From assembly GCF_023638035.1 (NCBI RefSeq), contig NZ_JAKRVX010000001.1, forward strand, positions 186,001 through 250,000: a stretch of 64,000 bases of DNA, in the 5' to 3' direction. The translations under genes were made by a program, and so were the position numbers. Below are positions 45,844 to 53,119 of the stretch, one piece after another (within the stretch, counting starts at the first letter, position 1; each line of letters begins with the position of its first letter). The notes under the pieces were generated by a model that had not been told where the DNA came from, did no database searches, and saw only the letters and a list, made by a program, of their open reading frames with translations. The DNA comes from Natronocalculus amylovorans. GTDB taxonomy: Archaea > Halobacteriota > Halobacteria > Halobacteriales > Haloferacaceae.

Positions 45844-46863
45844 ATGAATATGCTCGTCGACGGTGAGTGGCGCACAGATGCATACAAAAGCACAGACGAG
45901 TCTGGCGCGTTCGATCGGAGTGAAACCGCATTCCGCGATTGGATTGCTGGCGCTGCAGTCCCAGAGCATGTTGACGCAGAACCAACTGATCGATTTCAGC
46001 CGGAGGCAGGACGATACCACCTGTACGTCTCCTATGCGTGTCCATGGGCACACAGAGCGCTTCTCGTCCGTGCACTCCTTGGACTCGAAGATGCAATCTC
46101 GGTCTCGGTTGTCGATCCATGGCGAGGGGAGGATGGCTGGCAGTTTACGCCCGAAAAAGACGGCTGTACTAAAGATCACCTATACGGCGCAGATTACTTG
46201 CGTGAACTGTATATGAAGGCAGATTCCGACGTAACCGGACGTGTAACCGTGCCCGTCCTCTGGGATACAGAGACAGAGACGATCGTCAACAACGAGTCAC
46301 GAGAGATTATCCGCCAGCTCTCGACCGCGTTCACAGAGATTGGAAAAAACGATGTTACGCTCGCACCTGAGTCGCTCCGATCGGAGATTGATTCGGTGAT
46401 TACAGAGATCTACGAGCCGATCAACAACGGCGTCTACCGTGCTGGATTTGCAACGAAACAGGGGCCATATGATGACGCGATTGACGAGCTGTTTGCTGCG
46501 CTTGATCACTGGAACGAGCTCCTCGGTGAGCAGCGATTCCTTGTTGGCGATCGGCTTACGGAAGCAGATATCTGTATGTTTACAACGCTTGTCCGCTTTG
46601 ACCAGGTGTATCACACTCACTTCATGTGTAACAAGAAGCATATCCACGAATACGAAAATATGTGGCCATATCTTCGTGAACTCTACCAGCTATCTGGTGT
46701 TGCAGAGACCGTCAACATGGAGCACATCAAAGCACACTACTACACAACACATCCAGGCGTAACGCCAAGTGGAATCATTGCTCGTGGACCTGGTCTTGAT
46801 TTCACCGCACCACACGATCGGGCCGATTTTGGCGGCGAACTGCCTGCAGCGCTAGCTAGATAG
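45844..46863 (+). CDS. Glutathionyl-hydroquinone reductase-like protein (GST Xi class)
   Basis: The protein has the thioredoxin-like start with catalytic Cys in SYACPWAHRALL, the VPVLWDT cis-Pro strand, SREIIRQL, and an all-helical C-terminal GST domain (VGDRLTEADICMFTTLVRFD). It fits the ECM4/YqjG class that reduces glutathionyl-hydroquinones. Haloarchaea use gamma-glutamylcysteine rather than glutathione, so the physiological thiol may differ. Several in-frame ATGs exist; 45844 (MNMLVDGEW) fits the family start best. Confidence 0.88.
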   Translation: MNMLVDGEWRTDAYKSTDESGAFDRSETAFRDWIAGAAVPEHVDAEPTDRFQPEAGRYHLYVSYACPWAHRALLVRALLGLEDAISVSVVDPWRGEDGWQFTPEKDGCTKDHLYGADYLRELYMKADSDVTGRVTVPVLWDTETETIVNNESREIIRQLSTAFTEIGKNDVTLAPESLRSEIDSVITEIYEPINNGVYRAGFATKQGPYDDAIDELFAALDHWNELLGEQRFLVGDRLTEADICMFTTLVRFDQVYHTHFMCNKKHIHEYENMWPYLRELYQLSGVAETVNMEHIKAHYYTTHPGVTPSGIIARGPGLDFTAPHDRADFGGELPAALAR

Positions 46864-46889
46864 CGACCGCGTATTTCCGCTGCCCGATC

Positions 46890-46899
46890 GCTTTTTATA
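46890..46899 (+). promoter_or_regulatory. TATA-like box of the aminotransferase gene
   Basis: GCTTTTTATA is centred about 26 bp before the ATG at 46920, the expected archaeal spacing for a leaderless mRNA. Confidence 0.5.
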
Positions 46900-46919
46900 T
46901 CCCTTCACCTCTACAGCGT

Positions 46920-48077
46920 ATGACTCTCTCACAGACTACGCGTGTAAAGAATAGTACGCCGTCAAGCATCCGTGTGATGTTCGATCTCGCAGAACAGGCG
47001 GACCACGATCTCGTGCGGCTCGAAGTTGGACAGCCGGATTTTCAGACACCAGCACACATTATTGATGCTGCAACGGCCGCGGCAAAAAACGGTCACACCG
47101 GATATACCGCAAATGCGGGTATTCCAGAGCTTCGAGCTGCTGTTGCCGAGATGCTGCAGTCCTCGTATGGTGTTCCAGCAACGCCCGACGGAGTGACGAT
47201 TACAGTTGGGGGGATGGAAGCGCTCCACCTCGCAATGCTTGCAACCGTTGAACCCGGCCAGGAGGTTCTCCTCCCATCACCAGTCTGGCCGAACTATCCG
47301 ATGCAGGCCACACTTGCTGGCGGAACGCCGGTTGAGATTCCACTCTCAGCGGAGACCGGATATGCATTGGATGCAGACGCAGTGATCGAACGGATGGGTC
47401 CAGAGACCGCTGCAGTTGTGCTCTGTACTCCATCTAACCCCACCGGTCGTGTGTTTGATGAGAAACCGGTCCGTGCGGTTGTTGAAGCTGCAGCAGCGCA
47501 CGATGTTGCAGTCATTGCGGATGAGGTGTATCTTGGGTTGACGTACGATCGAGCGCCACGCGGCATCGCAGGCTACGTTGATGAACATGAGCACGTGCTC
47601 ACGATCGGGTCAGTTTCAAAAACGCACGCCATGACTGGCTGGCGGCTTGGGTGGATTGCAGGCGACCCTGCATTCATTGATGGCGTAAATACAATTCACG
47701 AGTCTACAACGTCATGTGCGCCAAGCATTGTACAGCACGCCGCATTGGCTGCACTCACAGGGCCACAAGAGCCCGTTGTGGAGATGTACGAGACGTTCAA
47801 AGGGCGCCGTGAGCTGGTTGTCGATCGAATTGCGGAGATTGATGGCCTTTCGGCACCGGATCCACAAGCGGCCTTTTATGCGTTTATCGAGCCGGAGCTT
47901 TCCGGCTCATCGCTGTCGATTGCAAAGCGGCTACTCTCTGAGTTTGGCGTAGTACTTGCACCCGGAGACGGGTTTGGTACCGCAGGAAAGGGCCGACTCC
48001 GGCTGAGCTTTGCAAATTCGACGGCGCAGATTGAGGAGGGATTCGATCGGATCGAAACTGCCCTTCGATCGTGGTAG
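46920..48077 (+). CDS. PLP-dependent aminotransferase class I
   Basis: The 385-residue enzyme has the fold-type I features: GYTANAGIPELRAAVAE, PSPVWPNYPMQA, CTPSNPTGRVFDEK, EVYLGLTYD, and the PLP Lys in SVSKTHAMTGWRLGW. It is an aspartate/aromatic-type aminotransferase; the amino donor cannot be fixed. Its TAG stop directly abuts the stop of the convergent SDR gene. Confidence 0.92.
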   Translation: MTLSQTTRVKNSTPSSIRVMFDLAEQADHDLVRLEVGQPDFQTPAHIIDAATAAAKNGHTGYTANAGIPELRAAVAEMLQSSYGVPATPDGVTITVGGMEALHLAMLATVEPGQEVLLPSPVWPNYPMQATLAGGTPVEIPLSAETGYALDADAVIERMGPETAAVVLCTPSNPTGRVFDEKPVRAVVEAAAAHDVAVIADEVYLGLTYDRAPRGIAGYVDEHEHVLTIGSVSKTHAMTGWRLGWIAGDPAFIDGVNTIHESTTSCAPSIVQHAALAALTGPQEPVVEMYETFKGRRELVVDRIAEIDGLSAPDPQAAFYAFIEPELSGSSLSIAKRLLSEFGVVLAPGDGFGTAGKGRLRLSFANSTAQIEEGFDRIETALRSW

Positions 48078-48902
48078 CTACTCTGAGACGCTCATTTCCG
48101 AGAGTGCAGCCTGTGACTCAGGCAGTGTCTGTCCACCATCGATGACCAACGGATGGCCGGTAATGAACCCCGCATCTTTGGACGCCAAGAATGCAACCGC
48201 AGCCCCGATGTCTTCCGGCGTACCAAGCGTTCCGAGGGGGACGCTTTCTGTCATCTCTTCGATGTACTCATCGCCCAATGCTTCCAGCTGTTCAGTTTTC
48301 ACATTCCCTGGAAGGACTGCATTGATCGTAATTCCCTCAGGTGCAAGCTCAAGCGCAGCCGATCGCATGAATCCAAGCAATCCTGCTTTTGTTGCACCGT
48401 AGTGTGCCCATCCGGGGTAGCCAGTCATCGGACCGGTGATTGAGGATGTAAGGACAATCCGTCCAGAATCACTCTGTTTGAGTGCTGGGAGCGACGCTTT
48501 GACCGTTCGGAATGCGCCTGCAAGATTGATATCCATAATTTCGTGCCATGAGTCAACCGAGAGCGCATCAATACGGCCTGATGGGTAGACACCAACGTTT
48601 GCGACAACAACATCAATTCCACCAAGGCTGTCAACCGTCGCTTCGACAGCCATTTCGATCGTCGCAAGGTCAGTGACATCAGCCGGTAGCGCAATCGCAT
48701 CGCCCTGTTCACCAAGGTTATGAATCTCATCTGCGACCTCGTGCGCTGCATCTTCGTCAATGTCAACAACCGAGACTGCATAGCCATCAGCTGCAAGCCG
48801 GTGTGCAATACCACGGCCAATTCCATGACCAGCGCCAGTGACAAGGGCAACGCGCTCATCAGTACCGGTCGCAGTTCCATTGTCTGCTGTTTCGGAGCTC
48901 AT
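48078..48902 (-). CDS. SDR-family oxidoreductase (3-oxoacyl-ACP reductase-like)
   Basis: A classical SDR of 274 residues: TGAGHGIGRGIA nucleotide motif, ANVGVY (NNAG region), catalytic Ser in LTSSITG, and YGATKAG (Tyr and Lys). It likely uses NAD(P)H to reduce or oxidise a keto/hydroxy substrate. It contrasts with the SDR at 26.6 kb, which lacks this catalytic pair. Confidence 0.92.
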   Translation of the reverse strand: MSSETADNGTATGTDERVALVTGAGHGIGRGIAHRLAADGYAVSVVDIDEDAAHEVADEIHNLGEQGDAIALPADVTDLATIEMAVEATVDSLGGIDVVVANVGVYPSGRIDALSVDSWHEIMDINLAGAFRTVKASLPALKQSDSGRIVLTSSITGPMTGYPGWAHYGATKAGLLGFMRSAALELAPEGITINAVLPGNVKTEQLEALGDEYIEEMTESVPLGTLGTPEDIGAAVAFLASKDAGFITGHPLVIDGGQTLPESQAALSEMSVSE

Positions 48903-48984
48903 ACAAAACTAGTCGTGAAGATACCACATAGCCCTAATTCAGCCGAACTGTTCAGTTTTTTGAGAGCGTACCCACGAAGTTCAT

Positions 48985-50094
48985 GTGCATGGAGACAGAA
49001 CTCCTAATGTGCCTGGGCGTGAGTCGGCCTTTCGGTGGCTGTCCAAAGCGGAGCCACCGCCGCGTCTTGTTGATTGGTCGCTCTTTGTGCTGATTTGTGT
49101 TGAGGTGATCACCGGATTTGTCTCGTTCACACTCGGGACGCCCGAGGGATGGCCCATCTTTTGGATTCATCGGATTGTTGGGCTCGGACTCATTGTGTTG
49201 CTCATTTTCAAACTTCGACGAGTACGGTATCGGCTACTGAATAGAGAGCAGTGGCAGCCATCCACGCTGCTATCAGTACTTACAACGATCGCTGCGGGTG
49301 GCGCACTGATAACGGGCATCGTTTGGGTGTTTGGTCTTGATATCAGGATTTCATACTGGACGCTGTTGAGCGTCCATGTTGGATTTGGATTGGCGCTTTT
49401 TATACTCCTCATTCCACACATGTGGACACGGTTTCACCCACCACGTCGAGTTGATTTTACAACACGTAGAGCGGCGCTCCAGTACAGCGGCCTTCTTATC
49501 GGGGGTGCAGTGGTATACCGGCTTCAGGAGGCTATTAACCGACGTTTTGCAACACCGGGCGCGGACCGACGCTTCACCGGGTCACAGCCACGGACTGGTC
49601 AGGGCAATGGGAGTTTTCCGGTAACATCGTGGGTTGCAGATAATCCTGAGCCGATCGATCGAGAGGCATGGCACCTACAGATTATAGGTCATGTTCAGCA
49701 GCCGATTGAACTCTCATATCAGGAGTTAACAGGCCAAGCTGACGTTGATGCACTCCTCGACTGTACAAGCGGATGGTATACCGAACAGACGTGGGGTGGC
49801 TATCGCGTTGCTGATCTGCTTGCGGCGGCAGGTGGGGAGACAGCTGCTGGACAGTGGGTACGGTTTGTGTCTGTCACCGGCTATCGCTGGAGCCTTCCGA
49901 TCGACGAAGCGAAAGAAACCATTGTTGCAACGCACGTTGGTGGAGAGCAACTGAGCCACGGCCACGGTGCGCCACTCCGACTTGTTGCACCGGGTCGCCG
50001 AGGATTTCAATGGGTCAAGTGGGTCACACGGATCGAGGTTCGATCGGAAAACGATCCTGCACAATGGCTCGTCACGCTCATCAGTGGGTTCTAA
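48985..50094 (+). CDS. Cytochrome b-fused molybdopterin (sulfite-oxidase-like) oxidoreductase
   Basis: The N-terminal third has four helices with His in WIHRIVGL, SVHVGFGL and IPHMW, a likely di-heme cytochrome-b-type anchor. After a Tat-like TTRRAALQ and a linker comes a sulfite-oxidase-fold Mo domain with the candidate Mo-ligand Cys in LLDCTSGWYTEQTW and the GHGAPLRLVAPG strand. The fusion suggests electrons pass between the Mo site and the quinone pool. The substrate is not known. Start is GTG at 48985 or perhaps GTG 49009. Confidence 0.8.
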   Translation: MHGDRTPNVPGRESAFRWLSKAEPPPRLVDWSLFVLICVEVITGFVSFTLGTPEGWPIFWIHRIVGLGLIVLLIFKLRRVRYRLLNREQWQPSTLLSVLTTIAAGGALITGIVWVFGLDIRISYWTLLSVHVGFGLALFILLIPHMWTRFHPPRRVDFTTRRAALQYSGLLIGGAVVYRLQEAINRRFATPGADRRFTGSQPRTGQGNGSFPVTSWVADNPEPIDREAWHLQIIGHVQQPIELSYQELTGQADVDALLDCTSGWYTEQTWGGYRVADLLAAAGGETAAGQWVRFVSVTGYRWSLPIDEAKETIVATHVGGEQLSHGHGAPLRLVAPGRRGFQWVKWVTRIEVRSENDPAQWLVTLISGF

Positions 50095-50124
50095 TAAGTC
50101 AGTGTGGACGGTTGCGAAAGCCGC

Positions 50125-50134
50125 ACGTATTTAT
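50125..50134 (+). promoter_or_regulatory. TATA-like box before a tiny membrane-protein gene
   Basis: ACGTATTTAT is centred about 30 bp before the ATG at 50160. It is the main evidence that this short frame is transcribed on its own. Confidence 0.4.
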
Positions 50135-50159
50135 CACCGTGGGACCGAAACGACAACCA

Positions 50160-50330
50160 ATGCCGGGTTCGATTGTAGAGTCACTATATACAATGGATAC
50201 ACGGGCAATGAGTGGCATTAGTACGGTTTTAATGCTCCTTATTGCACTGTCACTTGCAGTTGTTGTTGGACTATTTGTAATTACAACAGAGGGACCGATC
50301 GGCAGTACTGGCTTTGTGATGCCATTCTAA
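50160..50330 (+). CDS. Tiny single-span membrane protein
   Basis: A 56-codon frame begins MPGSIVESLYTM and contains one strong helix (STVLMLLIALSLAVVVGLFV) followed by a short exterior tail ending GFVMPF. Internal ATGs at 50193 and 50208 are possible starts. A TATA-like box upstream and the position directly after the molybdopterin oxidoreductase suggest a real gene, perhaps an accessory subunit. No family recognised. Confidence 0.55.
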   Translation: MPGSIVESLYTMDTRAMSGISTVLMLLIALSLAVVVGLFVITTEGPIGSTGFVMPF

Positions 50331-50348
50331 CAGTCATTAGAATTGCGA

Positions 50349-51098
50349 TTAGGATAGCCGCCCAGTTCTGATCGCATCCTCTGCAGCCGTGAGTGCTTCA
50401 GATGAATCAAATGCATCAATAATGTCAGTCAGTTCCGCATCAGATGCATCAGCGAGGTCTTTCGCATGAGCGGCGATATTCGGAACCGCTCGAAGGATGT
50501 TATCAATAATCGGCACGGTTGCGTGTTGTGCCGATCGAGAGAGCGGGTTGAGATCAATGACGAGTTCGATTTTCCCCATTGCTGCGAGCGCTTCTGCTCG
50601 ATCGCCGTCCTCTAACGGAACCAGAACAACATCTGCAGATCCAATCCCATCCGCGTCCACTTTCGCCCGCTCGTGACTCAATCCGGGGATCCGACCATCC
50701 GCAGTACGCCCTTTGACAGCAGCTGCACCATGCGAGTGGAGATGTGCTTCGATCGCATCCATCCGCTCCGGTGTTCTATTGAAAAGGTTGATCTCGATCT
50801 CAGCGTTGACAACAGTTGCTAACTCGATTATCTCTCTCGGGACAAGGGCAGCAACGTTCCCATTAACTGAAAGCACGGGGTGTTCTGCTCGGAGCAGATA
50901 TGCAGCTGCGGTCCGTTCAGCGCGGTCTGCGCTCTCGATTGTCCGCTCACCCAATAAATAATCAAACGCTTCACCACGACCCTCCGCGATGAGGCCCTGC
51001 TTGCTTGTGATACCGTTTTCAACGCCCTCTTCGATCCGATGTCGCGTCAAAAGCGATTGGTAGCGAGGATGATCCTCAGGAATATCGATCTCACTCAT
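50349..51098 (-). CDS. 4-phosphopantoate--beta-alanine ligase
   Basis: This is the archaeal phosphopantothenate synthetase that joins phosphopantoate and beta-alanine with ATP in CoA synthesis. The 249-residue protein starts with HPRYQSLLTRHRIEEGVENGI and shows NGNVAALVP, INLFNRTPER and VIDLNPLSRSAQHATVPIIDN, the family signatures. The ATG at 51098 has a TATA-like GTTTTTATC about 26 bp upstream. The pantoate kinase that makes its substrate is directly upstream. Confidence 0.93.
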   Translation of the reverse strand: MSEIDIPEDHPRYQSLLTRHRIEEGVENGITSKQGLIAEGRGEAFDYLLGERTIESADRAERTAAAYLLRAEHPVLSVNGNVAALVPREIIELATVVNAEIEINLFNRTPERMDAIEAHLHSHGAAAVKGRTADGRIPGLSHERAKVDADGIGSADVVLVPLEDGDRAEALAAMGKIELVIDLNPLSRSAQHATVPIIDNILRAVPNIAAHAKDLADASDAELTDIIDAFDSSEALTAAEDAIRTGRLS

Positions 51099-51205
51099 AT
51101 CTGCAGATAGCAACTCAAAGATAAAAACAACGACTTTCTGTGGTCACTGCGGTGCGTATTCACACTCGTGTACGCACAGACCCATCCTCAGTCTCGTTCA
51201 TGTTC

Positions 51206-52051
51206 TCATTCACGCAGCCGAAGGCTCGCACCAGTTGCGTGTGTCCGACAGACAGAGGGCTCGTATCCAGCATCCGAGAGCCCAGTTCCAAGTGCAAACA
51301 CTGTTTGGCCGAGCATTGCCATTGCAGCGGAGCCACCGACAGCGTCAACAGCTTCGATCGCAGCCGCAACCTCAGAGGTAAGCAATCCGGCCTCACGGGC
51401 GAACTGCTGTGAGCACGTCATCAATCGATCGAGTGTTGGCCGCTCTATGAGCGTCTCAAGTGCAGTTTCACCCGCGTTGGTGAGTCTTGTTGTATCCCCT
51501 GAAAGGACAGACTCGGTCGAAAGTTCACCAAACGTACAGTACTCAATCTGCGATGGGGCTGGTATTCCGTCAAGTAACCCGTACCCAGGTGCCCCCGGAG
51601 AGAGTCTAATCGGAACGCCCCCACGTGCTTGTGAGACGACATCCCCAAGTCCCGTTCCTGACTCAACCTCTGCATTGTGGGCGATCGAGATGAGTTCGTT
51701 TTCCGATCGGCCACAGTCGAAGGCTGCATTCGCTGCGAGTGCAGTGCCAAGTGACAGTGCACCGGAGACGCCAAATCCGGCACCAAGTGGAAGTGGAGTC
51801 TCCGCGGTCACAGCAACATCAATGGCAAGCATATCGAGCACCCTGTCCACAGGCTCAACGGAAACATGTTCTCCGTTGAGTGTTGTTCCAGTGCCTTCAG
51901 CAACGCAAACATCTACTCCATGCGTGAGTGTGATCCCTGCACCTCGGCTTCCAGATTCAACAGGCGTGTCTGCAGGATGCGTACTAAAAAAGCCCGTAAT
52001 ATGCCCCGGAACGAACGCGGTGGCTGCATCCGTACTCGCCTCAGTCGTCAT
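51206..52051 (-). CDS. Pantoate kinase (GHMP family)
   Basis: Archaeal pantoate kinase phosphorylates pantoate before the ligase step, replacing bacterial PanC/CoaA order. The 281-residue protein starts AFVPGHITGFFSTH, and has the GHMP phosphate loop PLPLGAGFGVSGALSLGTALA and a VESGTGLGDVVSQARGG segment. It precedes the ligase on the same strand and is divergent from halorhodopsin, sharing a 117-bp intergenic region. Confidence 0.93.
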   Translation of the reverse strand: MTTEASTDAATAFVPGHITGFFSTHPADTPVESGSRGAGITLTHGVDVCVAEGTGTTLNGEHVSVEPVDRVLDMLAIDVAVTAETPLPLGAGFGVSGALSLGTALAANAAFDCGRSENELISIAHNAEVESGTGLGDVVSQARGGVPIRLSPGAPGYGLLDGIPAPSQIEYCTFGELSTESVLSGDTTRLTNAGETALETLIERPTLDRLMTCSQQFAREAGLLTSEVAAAIEAVDAVGGSAAMAMLGQTVFALGTGLSDAGYEPSVCRTHATGASLRLRE

Positions 52052-52094
52052 ATCACTCGCAAAGAGTAGCGAGCGAATAACGCTTCTCTTTCGC

Positions 52095-52109
52095 TATCTT
52101 CGCAAGATA
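52095..52109. repeat. Inverted repeat next to the halorhodopsin activator site
   Basis: TATCTT-CGC-AAGATA is a perfect six-base-pair inverted repeat with a three-base loop. It abuts the putative activating sequence between the pantoate kinase and halorhodopsin genes. It could be an operator or chance; no partner protein can be named. Confidence 0.4.
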
Positions 52110-52122
52110 CCTTACTAGTATG
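52109..52122 (+). promoter_or_regulatory. Putative Bat upstream activating sequence
   Basis: ACCTTACTAGTATG closely resembles the Bat UAS described for Halobacterium bop-regulon promoters, which I recall as ACC-n-n-ACTAG-TT-n-G: the ACC, the ACTAG core, the following T and the final G agree. It lies 46 bp or so before the ATG at 52169, in the range of the bop UAS. CTAG-containing sites are generally rare in haloarchaeal DNA, which adds weight. Confidence 0.6.
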
Positions 52123-52140
52123 GGAGTCAATTGATATACA

Positions 52141-52147
52141 TTCTATA
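52141..52147 (+). promoter_or_regulatory. TATA-like box of halorhodopsin
   Basis: TTCTATA is centred about 25 bp before the ATG at 52169. A second TATA-rich run, GTATATATAA (52149-52158), is closer and less well placed. Together they form a very A+T-rich core promoter. Confidence 0.45.
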
Positions 52148-52168
52148 CGTATATATAATGTGTCGTAT

Positions 52169-53032
52169 ATGACAACGACCAGTACGGTATTGTTGGGTGC
52201 ACAGGATACGGTGTTACAAACACCAGAAACACAGGCAGAGATTTTTGAATTTATTTTTAATGACACGCTGCTCGCCAGTTCGTTTGTTGCAAACATTGCG
52301 CTGGCAGGATTAACGATTCTTGCAATCGTCTTCCTTGCACGTGGTGTCAGTGACCCGCGAGCACAGCTCATCGTTATTTCCACGATGCTTATTTCGGTTG
52401 TCTCGATTTCCAGCTACACAGGGCTGACATCTGGACTGACAATAAGTTTCATAGAGATGCCGGCAGGGCATGCCAGAGCAGGAGAAGAGGTGTTGACTAT
52501 GTGGGGTCGGTATCTCACATGGACATTCTCTACACCGTTCATTCTCATCTCGCTCGGGCTCATTGCAGGATCTAATCTAACGAAAATCGGAACATCCGTT
52601 GCGTTCACGATCGCAATGTGTGTCACCGGACTTGCAGCCGCGCTGACAACGTCTTCCGTTCTCATGCGCTGGTGGTGGTTTGTGCTGAGTTCGATCTTCT
52701 TCCTCGTGATCGTCTACATCATTCTTGTTGAGTGGTCTGCAGAGGCAGAGGCCGCTGGAACGTCCGATCTGTTCAACACGTTGAAACTGTTGACTGTTGT
52801 CGGTTGGTTTGGCTACCCAATTCTTTGGGGACTTGGTGTTGAAGGAATTGCAGTGCTCGATGTTGGGTTGACATCGTGGGGCTACAGTATCCTTGACATT
52901 ATCACCAAATACATTGTGACGCTCTTGATCGTCATGTACGTCGCAAAAGAGCCATCCGAGATCACTGCCGGTTCAGACTACGGTGCGACCCGGAAATCTA
53001 AATCTGCAGCTGCAACACCAGCAGACGACTAA
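52169..53032 (+). CDS. hop: Halorhodopsin, light-driven chloride pump
   Basis: This seven-helix retinal protein (287 residues) belongs to the halorhodopsin branch. In helix C it reads GRYLTWTFSTP: Arg114 is kept, the proton-acceptor Asp of bacteriorhodopsin is Thr117, Ser121 is the usual chloride-site Ser, and the donor Asp position is Ser128. The retinal Lys is Lys247 (DIITKY), with Asp243 four residues before it. The GLAAALTTSS and YPILWGLGVEG segments also match halorhodopsins. Light moves chloride inward, helping osmotic balance and membrane potential. ATG 52169 is chosen over GTG 52160. It is followed by a Bat-like regulator. Confidence 0.96.
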   Translation: MTTTSTVLLGAQDTVLQTPETQAEIFEFIFNDTLLASSFVANIALAGLTILAIVFLARGVSDPRAQLIVISTMLISVVSISSYTGLTSGLTISFIEMPAGHARAGEEVLTMWGRYLTWTFSTPFILISLGLIAGSNLTKIGTSVAFTIAMCVTGLAAALTTSSVLMRWWWFVLSSIFFLVIVYIILVEWSAEAEAAGTSDLFNTLKLLTVVGWFGYPILWGLGVEGIAVLDVGLTSWGYSILDIITKYIVTLLIVMYVAKEPSEITAGSDYGATRKSKSAAATPADD

Positions 53033-53059
53033 ACGAACACAACTAATTCGGGATTGCGG

Positions 53060-53070
53060 TTTATTTTTTC
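53060..53070 (+). terminator. T-rich terminator candidate after halorhodopsin
   Basis: TTTATTTTTTC follows the hop stop by about 28 bp. Archaeal termination often needs only such a run. It would separate hop from the downstream regulator. Confidence 0.4.
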
Positions 53071-53119
53071 AGTGTTTGTGTGCATAACACTCATTGATGA
53101 ATATGACATAGTGTAGGCT

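Noticed and set aside
49854-50159. The 102 codons upstream of the tiny membrane protein in the same frame
   Set aside because: They overlap the end of the Mo oxidoreductase and are Cys/Arg-rich, unlike a haloarchaeal protein.
52169-53032. Bacteriorhodopsin instead of halorhodopsin
   Set aside because: The proton-acceptor Asp is Thr117 and the donor position is Ser, with the chloride-site Ser121 present, so this is not a proton pump of the bop type.
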